Position numbers and translations under genes: made by a program. The notes beneath the pieces were generated by a model that was given only the letters and a program-made list of their open reading frames with translations, searched no databases and was not told the DNA's origin. From NCBI RefSeq assembly GCF_000686705.1, contig NZ_JMLJ01000020.1, forward strand, positions 1 through 51,077: a DNA stretch of 51,077 bases, given 5' to 3'. Source of the DNA: Clostridium hydrogeniformans DSM 21757. Lineage in GTDB: Bacteria; Bacillota; Clostridia; Clostridiales; Clostridiaceae. Below, in pieces: positions 1-7,989 of this stretch (position 1 is its first letter; each line of letters starts with the position of its first letter).

Positions 1-95
1 CACTCTCTTTTTATCTTTATATTAGTCTTTTTTATAATTCCATTTATGAATATTCTCTCTATAAAAATAATTAATGAAGTTATAAATTGTAATAC
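1..95. repeat. Terminal direct repeat (circular overlap), left copy
   Basis: These 95 bases are identical to 50,983-51,077. An open reading frame on the minus strand continues in frame from base 1 into 50,982, which shows the window is a circular molecule cut open with a redundant end rather than a linear replicon with terminal repeats. Confidence 0.95.
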
Positions 96-317
96 TGCTA
101 TAAAACAAACTATGTAATAAGATATATTAGAATGAATTATATCCTTCAAAATCATTCCATATATTCCTTTAGATCCTCTAAATGAGAAATACATATATAT
201 AATGTAAATATCAATCGTCCAAAACGATACTAAAAGTGCTCTAGTATCATAATCTGAATTAGAACTATTTTTTTTCTCTTCAAATTCCATCAGTTCTGAA
301 AACTTTTCCTCTATCAT
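1..317 (-). CDS. Small membrane protein, 5' part of a gene crossing the circle join
   Basis: The minus-strand ATG at 317 is preceded by an AAAGGT-like ribosome binding site. The frame runs to base 1 and, joined in frame to 50,982, stops at 50,910, giving a 129-residue protein. The first 25 residues are charged (MIEEKFSELMEFEEKK), followed by about three hydrophobic stretches near residues 28-45, 66-87 and 106-126. A short basic loop (KKTNIKIKRE) lies between the second and third. It is probably an integral membrane protein and resembles the other small membrane proteins between 44.1 and 50.7 kb in style, not in recognisable sequence. I do not recognise a family. The gene looks broken only because the circle was opened inside it. 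Confidence 0.75.
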   Translation of the reverse strand, partial: MIEEKFSELMEFEEKKNSSNSDYDTRALLVSFWTIDIYIIYMYFSFRGSKGIYGMILKDIIHSNISYYIVCFIAVLQFITSLIIFIERIFINGIIKKTNIKIKRE

Positions 318-457
318 ATATTATCTTTACCTTTCTTCTTTTATATCTTATAAAAACTGTCTTCCCAATTCTAAATAACTGTATCTATAACAACTATATT
401 CTCTATATACTCTATTTTATTTCACCTAATCCTTCTCTAAACTAATCCTAATTCTAT

Positions 458-494
458 AAAAAATTTAGCCATAAAATATATGGCTAAATTTTTT
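458..494. terminator. Bidirectional terminator after the AbrB-like gene
   Basis: A 15-bp inverted repeat (arms AAAAAATTTAGCCAT and its complement) flanks a short A/T loop and gives a T-run in either direction. It directly follows the stop codon at 496 of the minus-strand AbrB-like gene. Confidence 0.85.
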
Positions 495-495
495 A

Positions 496-744
496 TTAAA
501 AATTATTTTTATTTATCCCCCCTAGGCATGACTTACATATAAGCTTTGTTTTAAAATTGACTATGTCCCTAACTTCACCACAAAATATACAAGATGGCTC
601 ATATTTACGTAGCATTATGGTGTTTCCCTCTACATATATTTCTAATCCATCCTTCTCATTTATATCCATTACTCTTCGTAATTCTATTGGAATTACTACC
701 CTTCCTAGTTCATCTACTTTTCTAACCATTCCTGTTGACTTCAT
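496..744 (-). CDS. AbrB/SpoVT-family transition-state-type regulator
   Basis: An 82-residue protein with an AbrB-type swapped-hairpin DNA-binding domain in its first 50 residues (MKSTGMVRKVDELGRVVIPI, then ELRR). The C-terminal third carries two CxxC pairs (CIFC and CKSC), probably a zinc knuckle as in many clostridial AbrB-like proteins. The start at 744 is chosen over an ATG seven codons upstream because GAGGA sits at proper spacing before it and the family begins with MKSTG. It lies 52 bases downstream of a 61-residue gene on the same strand and ends at a terminator. It probably binds promoters on the plasmid or in the host; targets cannot be read from the sequence. Family assignment is firm. 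Confidence 0.93.
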   Translation of the reverse strand: MKSTGMVRKVDELGRVVIPIELRRVMDINEKDGLEIYVEGNTIMLRKYEPSCIFCGEVRDIVNFKTKLICKSCLGGINKNNF

Positions 745-796
745 AAATATTCCTCGCTTTCTCATCTTAAATTTTATTTTTAATTTATGTATAAAC

Positions 797-982
797 TTAA
801 AAGCCTTCTATTAAAGATAACTCTATATTTTCTTCTGAGATATTATCAAGATTTAACTCTCTCTTAGTGAGTTTCAAAATCTCTTTAATATTATTCTCTT
901 CTATAACTTTGTTATTTAACTCTATAGGAACCTTAATAAGAACAAGGCCCTTTATAGAAGTTTCATTTGAACTTTCTTTCAT
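797..982 (-). CDS. Small hypothetical protein (61 aa)
   Basis: ATG at 982 follows a clean GGAGG at six-base spacing. The 61-residue product is charged and helix-prone (IEENNIKEILKLTKRELNLD), with no membrane segment or recognised motif. It is followed after 52 bases by the AbrB-like gene, so the two are probably co-transcribed from the roughly 100-bp gap at 983-1084. Function unknown. Confidence 0.7.
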   Translation of the reverse strand: MKESSNETSIKGLVLIKVPIELNNKVIEENNIKEILKLTKRELNLDNISEENIELSLIEGF

Positions 983-1084
983 AACTATCCTCCACTATAA
1001 TTTTACTTTATTTTCAATTTTTTACCTCGAGTACATGTTATCACATATTTTACTTTCGTGCAACTATTTTTTACTTTTGTAAAA

Positions 1085-2506
1085 TCATCTCCATATATTT
1101 CTCCTAAAAACATCTATTAATGCATCTTTATCTTTCTTTCTTGTGCATATTATATCTATAAATTCAGCTATTTTTTTATCACTTCTACTACTAGTTGAAT
1201 CATATTCATTAATAAGCTTTCCCCTTCTCTTAAAATTATTGCTAACATTTAAACTCATACTTTCAACATCTTTAGTTCGCGCCTTCTCAGCAGCCATAAT
1301 TACTCCATTAGATAACTTTACATTAGCTTGGATCTGACTAGCATTTAATGATCCATTGAAATATCTAAACTCTACAGTATTAGGTCTATTTTCACTTGTT
1401 ATATTAGTAAGATTAATTCCATAGTATCTATCATTTCTACTAACACTAGCTGCTAAATTCCTTACATCATCTTCTGTGTCCATTCTAATTGGAGTTGTTG
1501 CTCCAAACGCTGCTCTCCCCTCGAATGTACGAGCATAATTACTATGCCCACTTCTTATACGACCTTCTCCTCCTCCTGATGCTCTATAAATACATTCTTC
1601 ATATCCAGATAATACCTTAAAAAATCTTCTCCATCTCTGTCTAGCAGTATCCAATGGCTCCATACCTATGTGAACATGAGCTCCACACCTGGAGTCAATT
1701 GTAGCTCCATGTCTTTTAGCAACTTCACATATCTTTTCTATATTCCTCCAAGTTTCAGGTGTATCCCTGAGAATAGGAGATACTATTTCCCCCCCTCCAT
1801 ATCCACTAGATACAGTTCCATCTCTTTCTAACTTCCACTTTCCTTCTACACTTGGAGCATGATATCTTACTCTTTCATCATAAGCACATATTCCTAATTC
1901 ATATAATTCCTTAGCTATAGCATTTGCATTTCCTCCTACAAACTCAAGTTCAATCCCAAATGTTATGTTACTTCCATTTAAGACATTATTATATTCATAC
2001 TCTATATTTTCTCTTTCATTTAATCTCCTTTGAAACTCGTCATAGTTATCAAGATAAAAAAAGTTATCATCCTCCTGTTCTGCGAACATATTTTGTCTAT
2101 TTAATTCCTCAATTTCATCCATTCTACTTCTTTCAGCTATAGATCCATCAATACTAAAATTACTATTTATATTTTCATCAACTGCTTGTCCAAGCGCTAT
2201 ATTTGTTGCTTCTATATGTCTACACCTTTGCTGTCGCATCCTATAATGTAGACAATCGCAGGTCCCATTTTCATAATTTACTGTATAGTTTATTCCACTC
2301 GCTGAACTGACTTCTGCTTCTCCTGGAGAATCCAAAAATCTTACTCCTAAGTTCTCCATTTGACCTCTTGTTCTAGACTCTACTTGAACCTGGACAGTTC
2401 CAAAACTTCTTAGCCTATCATTTATTCTTTCGGCGGTTTCTTGTATATCTTCTCTTGCTCCATTATTAGATCTTGTTGCTAAAGTTTGTGTACGTGTTTT
2501 TGGCAT
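1085..2506 (-). CDS. Putative amidoligase with N-terminal SWIM zinc finger
   Basis: A 473-residue protein. Around residues 70-105 is a SWIM-type zinc-binding signature: a CDC pair, seven residues, then CRH. From about residue 180 it matches the amidoligase family (COOH-NH2 ligase fold related to glutamine synthetase): FGIELEFVGG, then DGTVSSGYGGGEIVSP, CGAHVHIG, and NTVEFRYFNGSLN near the C-terminus. Family members are inferred to form amide or isopeptide bonds, with substrates mostly unknown. The start at 2506 has GGGGGCGGG upstream. It begins 11 bases after the DUF4417-type gene ends, so the two form one transcription unit. The SWIM domain suggests a nucleic-acid or protein partner. One CGGCGGT motif lies in the gene at 2431. 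The true substrate is unknown. Confidence 0.85.
   Translation of the reverse strand: MPKTRTQTLATRSNNGAREDIQETAERINDRLRSFGTVQVQVESRTRGQMENLGVRFLDSPGEAEVSSASGINYTVNYENGTCDCLHYRMRQQRCRHIEATNIALGQAVDENINSNFSIDGSIAERSRMDEIEELNRQNMFAEQEDDNFFYLDNYDEFQRRLNERENIEYEYNNVLNGSNITFGIELEFVGGNANAIAKELYELGICAYDERVRYHAPSVEGKWKLERDGTVSSGYGGGEIVSPILRDTPETWRNIEKICEVAKRHGATIDSRCGAHVHIGMEPLDTARQRWRRFFKVLSGYEECIYRASGGGEGRIRSGHSNYARTFEGRAAFGATTPIRMDTEDDVRNLAASVSRNDRYYGINLTNITSENRPNTVEFRYFNGSLNASQIQANVKLSNGVIMAAEKARTKDVESMSLNVSNNFKRRGKLINEYDSTSSRSDKKIAEFIDIICTRKKDKDALIDVFRRNIWR
2431..2437 (+). repeat. CGGCGGT motif, site 1
   Basis: Inside the amidoligase gene; read on the coding strand as ACC GCC G (Thr-Ala-Glu). Confidence 0.9.
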
Positions 2507-2517
2507 ATACCCGCCCC

Positions 2518-3513
2518 CTAATCATTGATATTTTCATATATCTCATTAAAATACTTTATATTTTTCTCCAGTAATATATCTTTAGGAGTAATTATGTCTC
2601 TAACTCTCATATTGGAATACATTCCTCTTTGACTTTGTATATATGCAGATTGATTAAGAACGTGAATACTTATATTATCATTTATGAAATATTTTATATC
2701 TAAAACACGACTTAAAGATGATGCTCCAATTATAATTATTTGCTTTATATTTTTTAAGTTTTTACAAAGATAACTGAATCCTGATAAATAGTTCTTCCAG
2801 TTATTAGATGCTTTTAATCTTACATCAACAACTTGAAAAGAAAACGCTATAGTATTGCAACTGCTATTATTTATGAGATTTATCCAAAAATCTAAATCAT
2901 TAATGTTATACCATGATATATCTGGAATAGCATCAAATCCTTCTTCAATAAGCTCATTATAAATAGTTAAGCTTCTCTGTATGTTATATAGATGATCAAA
3001 CCTTGGACAATCTTCATAAACACTAAAATTAGGAGCTATTATAGCCTTAAATTTTTGTTCCTTCAGCTCCTTGTATATATTGTTTCTATTGTCCCAGATA
3101 CCTTCCAATGTTCTGTCTTTAACATAAAACTGTAATATACCATCCCCTTCTATATTTAATGCCTCTTTAAATCCTTTCTCTCTATACAGTCTCCTTATTT
3201 TTTCCCCATTACTTGAAAAAATATTTCCTCCATGAATTCCAACTAAAGGTGATATTTTTTTATCTAATATCCTGGATAATTTATCTGGTATAATAGGTAT
3301 ATGATATGGTAACTTAAGGATTTTATTATCTTTTAATTTATCATTATACTTATAAATTTTATTTAAATATATTATAGATGCTCCCCTTCGTGGACATAAT
3401 ATACCACATTTAAAACATACATTATTACAAATAGCTGCCTCACATAAAGAACATCCTCCACATCTTTTTATATGTGTACATTTATTACAATCTCTTTTGC
3501 ATAAACTATTCAT
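2518..3513 (-). CDS. DUF4417-like protein with cysteine-rich N-terminus
   Basis: A 331-residue protein. The first 45 residues hold a dense cysteine cluster (CKRDCNKCTH, CGGCSLC, CFKCGILCPRRGAS) likely to bind zinc or an iron-sulfur centre. The rest resembles the DUF4417 family, with the typical stretch IIAPNFSVYEDCPRFDH followed by IPDISWYN. Biochemical function is unknown. It is the first gene of a two-gene unit with the downstream amidoligase and is divergent from the plus-strand gene at 3592, with a 78-bp intergenic promoter region. The ribosome binding site AAGGGAG precedes ATG at 3513. Pairing with an amidoligase suggests a joint role, but that is inference. Confidence 0.75.
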   Translation of the reverse strand: MNSLCKRDCNKCTHIKRCGGCSLCEAAICNNVCFKCGILCPRRGASIIYLNKIYKYNDKLKDNKILKLPYHIPIIPDKLSRILDKKISPLVGIHGGNIFSSNGEKIRRLYREKGFKEALNIEGDGILQFYVKDRTLEGIWDNRNNIYKELKEQKFKAIIAPNFSVYEDCPRFDHLYNIQRSLTIYNELIEEGFDAIPDISWYNINDLDFWINLINNSSCNTIAFSFQVVDVRLKASNNWKNYLSGFSYLCKNLKNIKQIIIIGASSLSRVLDIKYFINDNISIHVLNQSAYIQSQRGMYSNMRVRDIITPKDILLEKNIKYFNEIYENIND

Positions 3514-3591
3514 TTTCTCCCTTTCTTCTACTCAAACAAAAATACTTGATTTTAAAAAAATAAATATTAAACTAAAATAAGGAGGTATTAT

Positions 3592-4119
3592 ATGATAACT
3601 GAAAAATATTTCATTGACGACATAAAAAACCTATCTATTGATAGTAATACTTATAAAAAGTTATTAGAAGTTTATACCTTATATGAATGTATTCAACTCG
3701 GCGGTGAAGTAGATCCTGGGTGTTTAATAGATGATCTCCTTAAAACTTTGTTTGCTGGAGCATTTAATGACTTTAATATACCTGTAAGCTTTCTGAATAC
3801 CCCTGTTGGTTATGTTCTATTTACTGTTAAATATGGTTGTAAAACTAATAACTCATTCACAGCAATTGAAGTAGCTCACTTAGTAAATAAAACAAAATCC
3901 CTTATATCTTATGATGTAAAAAATGATAAAATAATATATTCACGTCATGGAAAAGGTAAAAGTATTTTGATAAATGAAACTAATCTAATTAAATACATGG
4001 AAGATAAAGGCTTTTCTCAAGATGAAGCTATTGAAAGAATAAATTTATTTTTAAAACTTAGAAATCAAGAAAAATTAAGCCTAGATGAAATTTCTAAAAT
4101 TATTAACCAGGAAACCTAG
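3592..4119 (+). CDS. Hypothetical soluble protein (175 aa)
   Basis: Strong ribosome binding site AAGGAGG eight bases before ATG at 3592. The product has no signal peptide or membrane segment. The C-terminal 50 residues (DKGFSQDEAIERINLFLKLR, then SLDEISKII) look helical. One of few plus-strand genes, it is divergent from the DUF4417/amidoligase pair and ends inside a terminator shared with the converging minus-strand gene. It contains one in-frame CGGCGGT motif (CTC GGC GGT). I do not recognise the family. Confidence 0.75.
   Translation: MITEKYFIDDIKNLSIDSNTYKKLLEVYTLYECIQLGGEVDPGCLIDDLLKTLFAGAFNDFNIPVSFLNTPVGYVLFTVKYGCKTNNSFTAIEVAHLVNKTKSLISYDVKNDKIIYSRHGKGKSILINETNLIKYMEDKGFSQDEAIERINLFLKLRNQEKLSLDEISKIINQET
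3699..3705 (+). repeat. CGGCGGT motif, site 2
   Basis: Inside the plus-strand hypothetical gene; read as CTC GGC GGT (Leu-Gly-Gly). Confidence 0.9.
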
Positions 4120-4139
4120 TAACCTAGAGTTTCTTGGTT
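4105..4139. terminator. Terminator between converging genes
   Basis: An inverted repeat with arms AACCAGGAAAC and GTTTCTTGGTT (one G.T pair) encloses CTAG...CTAG. It overlaps the stop of the plus-strand gene and sits just beyond the stop of the minus-strand gene at 4142. Confidence 0.75.
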
Positions 4140-4141
4140 TC

Positions 4142-4321
4142 TTATTCATAATATTCAGCTATCTCTCCATAAACAAGATCAATTGAATTACTTATTATAT
4201 CTTTATATTCTTCTGGGATATCATTATTCTTTAAAAGTCCTAACTGTCTTATGAAAGTCCTAGATAGCTTTAAAAATTCCTGTATATCTGGTAAATCGAT
4301 ATCTTTGTTTTTTTTACTCAC
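4142..4321 (-). CDS. Small hypothetical protein (59 aa), GTG start
   Basis: A 59-residue acidic, helix-rich protein. GTG at 4321 is preceded by GAAAGGTGG lying inside the last codons of the YdjM-like gene, whose stop at 4324 is only two bases upstream, so the two are translationally coupled. The sequence reads (M)SKKNKDIDLPDIQEFLKLSR at its start and ends DLVYGEIAEYYE. It has no recognised domain. It closes the topoisomerase III operon before the terminator at 4105-4139. The ribosome binding site and tight packing support it as real. Confidence 0.7.
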   Translation of the reverse strand: MSKKNKDIDLPDIQEFLKLSRTFIRQLGLLKNNDIPEEYKDIISNSIDLVYGEIAEYYE

Positions 4322-4323
4322 TT

Positions 4324-4911
4324 TTACATTCCACCTTTCTTAAGTAAAAATAATATTTCTATAACTAATATAATATAACAAACTATTTTCTCTCCCATTC
4401 CGCCTGTCTCAACAGTTAATGGAAACTTTATCCTTTTCCTATATGGCCATAGTAGTTCAACCCCTTGTGGATTAAACATATCTAATAATATATGTGAGAT
4501 ATATCCGACAAAAAAAGGGTCTCGTAAATCTAAATTATATTTTAATTTGATAAAATTTATTAATACCATAGATGCTAAAATTCCTAAAATACTGTGAGTT
4601 ATACTTCTATGCCTTGAAAAAGCTATCCCTATTAGAAATGGAATCGTATAATATATTGTTTTTATGTCTAAAGCTTTACTACCATAAATATATAAAATAG
4701 CTGCCAACATTAAGTAAGTTAAGACCTTACATATCCAGTTATTCACTAAAAGTATTCTCTGATTTATAGATCCCCTAGGATGATCTACATCAGGAAATAA
4801 TGATCCTATGAATGATGCTATTATATATATTAGAGTTATATTTTTATTTAGAATGGTAGCAACTATAGTACTTAATGTTATTCCAACAACCACATGTGTT
4901 TTCTTCATCAT
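4324..4911 (-). CDS. YdjM-like membrane-bound metal-dependent hydrolase (DUF457)
   Basis: A 195-residue multi-pass membrane protein with the conserved histidine/aspartate motifs of the YdjM/DUF457 family: THVVVG near the start, GSLFPDVDHPRGS around residue 40, RHRSITHSILG around residue 105 and ISHILLDMFNPQGVELLWP around residue 140. These His and Asp residues likely bind a metal at the membrane face. Family members are predicted hydrolases, often under SOS control, with unknown substrates. The gene begins 13 bases after topB ends and is coupled to the 59-residue gene downstream. Its role on a plasmid is not clear. Confidence 0.88.
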   Translation of the reverse strand: MMKKTHVVVGITLSTIVATILNKNITLIYIIASFIGSLFPDVDHPRGSINQRILLVNNWICKVLTYLMLAAILYIYGSKALDIKTIYYTIPFLIGIAFSRHRSITHSILGILASMVLINFIKLKYNLDLRDPFFVGYISHILLDMFNPQGVELLWPYRKRIKFPLTVETGGMGEKIVCYIILVIEILFLLKKGGM

Positions 4912-4924
4912 GACTAAAATCCCC

Positions 4925-6991
4925 CTAACACTTTTTAAATTTAGTTACATTTCCATCCCAAATTATTTTTGCTCTAAATGTACCTTTACTGCCGTTAAAT
5001 ATTAATGAATCCGTTTCTCCATTATTCACAAGTTTAATGACTTGATCCCTATCTATGTTTGCTCCTAAAATCAAATTTGAAATGTAAAATCTACACCCTA
5101 TTAATTTTAAATTAGTACAGCCAAACCCCTTATCTGCAGCTTTTACTATATTTCCTGTTTTACATAAAGGACATTTACAAACTATTTTTTTCTCTTCTTT
5201 TATATCAAATTCTTTTTTAACACCTTGTACATGTTCATATATAAAACTAATTGTTTTTTTAATAAGTTCATCCTTGCCTAGTTTTCCATCTTCTATAAGC
5301 TGCAGCTGCTCTTCAATTTCGGCGGTAAAAAAAGGCTCTGTGAGCTTCTCTGTTTTTAAACATCTAATTAGCTCCTGCCCATCAACACTTGGTAATATAT
5401 ATTTACCTTCTCTAATTATATATTCATTTTTTATTAGGTCTCTTAGTATAAGAGCTCTAGTTGCATTTGTGCCTATACCATTATCTTTCAATATATTTTT
5501 CAACTTCTTATCTTCTACAAATCTTCCTGGATTCTCAAGTAACTCAAAAAGCGTATTATCTGTATATCTCTGTGGAGCCTTAGATATCTTCTTATCAATA
5601 ATTACCTTCCTGCATATAACATTATCCCCTTCACTTATTTCTATATAATCGTTAGTTGCATTATAATTCCAGCCATTTTCTATTACTCTACGCCCTTTAG
5701 TTATAAACTTATATCCTTTTACCTCCGTTTCTACTAATATGCTTTCATACTTATAATCTTCTATAAAATTATCTATAAAATTATTCACTATAAGATTATA
5801 TATATTTCTCTCTGATTCATTTAAACTATTATAAATAGCTGTAATATTATCATTAGGTAATGGTATTATTGCAGTATGTTCTACCACTTTACTATCATCT
5901 ACACATCTGCTAATAAATATCTCTAATCCCTTTATATCACAAATCTTATCTCTAAAATTCCCAAATTTGATGCAATTTAGTGTCATTTTTATATCATCAA
6001 TATTACTATTCTTTACTTTTCTACAATCTGTTCTTGCATAGCTTATTATTTTATGCTTTTCATAAAGGTCCTGAGAAACATAATAAGTATAGTCTGATGC
6101 ATACCCAAATCGGCGGTTTGCTTCTCTTATTAAATCATTTAAATTAAATAAGTTATCTGGCTCCAAAATCTTAAGATCCTTAGTTACTTTTTTTACTATA
6201 CCTGGATGCCCTTCTATAGAGTTCAATATTTTATCTGCTTCATTTTTATTGTATATAGTGCTACTTAATACCCCTGAATAGTTACAGTTAAGTGATGTAA
6301 ACATGCCATGAATACTATAATAAACCTTCTGCTCATGTGCATTTATTTCTTCTTCTTTTTTACAAATTATACTTAGTATAACTGTCTTACATCTTCCTAT
6401 ATAATATTTTTTTCTATTAACAAGGGAATATAATCTGCTTAAGTTACATCCAATTAACCAATCTATTTCATCTCGAGCTTGTGCTGCTAAGGATAACCCT
6501 TCAAAATCATTAGCTAATTTGATATTTTTAAAGCCTTCTAAAATATCTTTTCTATTTAATGCATTAATCATAACTCTATATACAGGCTTCTTATTTTCTA
6601 TTGCCATTAATATATAGTCTCCAATAAGATTTCCTTCCCTAGCTGAGTCTGTTGCTATACATACTCTATCTACATCTTCCCTATAAACTAACTTTTTAAT
6701 TAAGTCTAATTTATTCTTTTTACCATGCCTGGTCTTAATCCAAAATCCATTAGGTATTATAGGTAAGTCTTCTAATTCCCACTTTTTAAATTTTTTATTA
6801 TAGTCTTCTGGATCATATAATGTACATAAGTGCCCATCAGACCATACTATAAAATACTTTTGTCCTTCAAAAAATCCATCTCTTTTCTCACATTTAAGTA
6901 CGGATGCATACTCTTCAGCTGCACTATATTTTTCAGCTATCACTACCATCTTACTGTTTAATTTGTTTTTAATTTTATTAAATATACCCAT
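4925..6991 (-). CDS. topB: DNA topoisomerase III (type IA)
   Basis: A 688-residue type IA topoisomerase that would decatenate or relax plasmid DNA. The N-terminal Toprim domain shows AEKYSAAEEYASVLK and WSDGHLCTLYDPEDY, followed by an acidic AxDSAREGN motif near residue 115. The catalytic tyrosine is Tyr318 in KIISYARTDCR. A TopB-like FTAEIEEQL motif lies near residue 555, and a C-terminal zinc ribbon (CKCPLC ... GCTN ... GC) begins near 610. Length is normal for plasmid TopB proteins. The start ATG at 6991 has GGAGGGG upstream. It leads a unit with the YdjM-like and 59-residue genes. Two CGGCGGT motifs lie inside it, at 5320 and 6111, in different reading phases. TopB homologues are common on Gram-positive conjugative plasmids. 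Confidence 0.96.
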   Translation of the reverse strand: MGIFNKIKNKLNSKMVVIAEKYSAAEEYASVLKCEKRDGFFEGQKYFIVWSDGHLCTLYDPEDYNKKFKKWELEDLPIIPNGFWIKTRHGKKNKLDLIKKLVYREDVDRVCIATDSAREGNLIGDYILMAIENKKPVYRVMINALNRKDILEGFKNIKLANDFEGLSLAAQARDEIDWLIGCNLSRLYSLVNRKKYYIGRCKTVILSIICKKEEEINAHEQKVYYSIHGMFTSLNCNYSGVLSSTIYNKNEADKILNSIEGHPGIVKKVTKDLKILEPDNLFNLNDLIREANRRFGYASDYTYYVSQDLYEKHKIISYARTDCRKVKNSNIDDIKMTLNCIKFGNFRDKICDIKGLEIFISRCVDDSKVVEHTAIIPLPNDNITAIYNSLNESERNIYNLIVNNFIDNFIEDYKYESILVETEVKGYKFITKGRRVIENGWNYNATNDYIEISEGDNVICRKVIIDKKISKAPQRYTDNTLFELLENPGRFVEDKKLKNILKDNGIGTNATRALILRDLIKNEYIIREGKYILPSVDGQELIRCLKTEKLTEPFFTAEIEEQLQLIEDGKLGKDELIKKTISFIYEHVQGVKKEFDIKEEKKIVCKCPLCKTGNIVKAADKGFGCTNLKLIGCRFYISNLILGANIDRDQVIKLVNNGETDSLIFNGSKGTFRAKIIWDGNVTKFKKC
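5320..5326 (+). repeat. CGGCGGT motif, site 3
   Basis: Inside topB, read as ACC GCC G in the conserved FTAEIEE segment. Confidence 0.9.
6111..6117 (+). repeat. CGGCGGT motif, site 4
   Basis: Inside topB in a different phase from site 3: AAC CGC CGA (Asn-Arg-Arg). Confidence 0.9.
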
Positions 6992-7061
6992 ATTTCCCCT
7001 CCACTATATTTATAAATAATACCTACCTAACACTTCATCCTATAATATCAAATTATTAAAA

Positions 7062-7099
7062 ATTAAAAGAGTATTAGTATAAACTAATACTCTTTTAAT
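7062..7099. terminator. Bidirectional terminator after the replication-relaxation gene
   Basis: Perfect 17-bp arms (ATTAAAAGAGTATTAGT and complement) with a four-base loop. It overlaps the stop at 7095 and separates this gene from topB. Confidence 0.9.
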
Positions 7100-7985
7100 T
7101 AAATATGCTTGTTGTCCCTCCAATGGACTTTAGATATCCATAACTTTCTCCTAACGGATCCTTTTCAAAAACTTCAAATGTACTAAACAAAATTTCTAAA
7201 TTAGTTTTTTGTATATTCTTTACTGCTTCTGCCATATATAAAGCTCTACTCTTTGTTGTAGTAAGAAATATTATCCTGGGATACACATCAAAATATTTCT
7301 CCCATTCCCTACTTGACATAAAACTCTCATATTTAGGTATTTTGCTAATAACAACAGAAGTTCTATTTCTAGGTCCTGTAATAGTCATTGTACCCATGTC
7401 TATTTCAAAAAAATACTGATATATCTTATTCCCATCATTATAAGTTAAAAATAAATCTGGCCTTAAAATATACTTATCTTCACCATTTATAAATTCATAA
7501 TACAGGTGTCTATCACAAAGACATGTATTAATTTTATGGCCACTTTTATGAGCTGCTTTTTCTAAAGCAGTTCTTACATCTGATATCTTCATCGAATGTG
7601 CCAATTTCTCGAACTTAATTAAATTATCTCTTATATCCCAATTTAACTTTTTAACACTAATTCCATAAGCCCCAGCTATAAATAAAGCTCCACCCCTATC
7701 TAGCATCCAATAAGCTTCTTTACTTCCCTGTCCTACCCCCTCAGTATTAAATGATCTATATAGAAATCCATTCTTATATAAATCTAAAAGTTGATTTCTT
7801 ACATATTTTATACTTCTATCTAATATATCTGATATTTGAGAAGTACTTAGTATCCTCATCTCATATATAAGCTTTATTGCTTCTTCTTGAACTGTTGTAA
7901 ACTTAAAATCTAATATAAATCTATCTGTTATTTCCTTTGAATCTACCCTTTTTTGATTCCTTTTTCCTTTTATCTTCTCTTCCAT
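7095..7985 (-). CDS. Replication-relaxation family protein, candidate relaxosome component
   Basis: A 296-residue protein of the replication-relaxation type. Residues 25-90 form a winged-helix-like DNA-binding region (VQEEAIKLIYEMRILSTSQI, then SDILDR). Residues 165-190 carry RPDLFLTY followed by FFEIDMGTM, a pattern reminiscent of PD-(D/E)XK nuclease folds. A conserved GPRNRTSVV stretch follows. The start lies five bases after the coupling ATPase stop, with GGAG before ATG, so the two are coupled. Because no standard relaxase was found anywhere on the circle, this protein is the best candidate to process or bind the transfer origin. That role is inference; the family name itself is tentative on function. 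Confidence 0.8.
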   Translation of the reverse strand: MEEKIKGKRNQKRVDSKEITDRFILDFKFTTVQEEAIKLIYEMRILSTSQISDILDRSIKYVRNQLLDLYKNGFLYRSFNTEGVGQGSKEAYWMLDRGGALFIAGAYGISVKKLNWDIRDNLIKFEKLAHSMKISDVRTALEKAAHKSGHKINTCLCDRHLYYEFINGEDKYILRPDLFLTYNDGNKIYQYFFEIDMGTMTITGPRNRTSVVISKIPKYESFMSSREWEKYFDVYPRIIFLTTTKSRALYMAEAVKNIQKTNLEILFSTFEVFEKDPLGESYGYLKSIGGTTSIFN

Positions 7986-7989
7986 TCTA

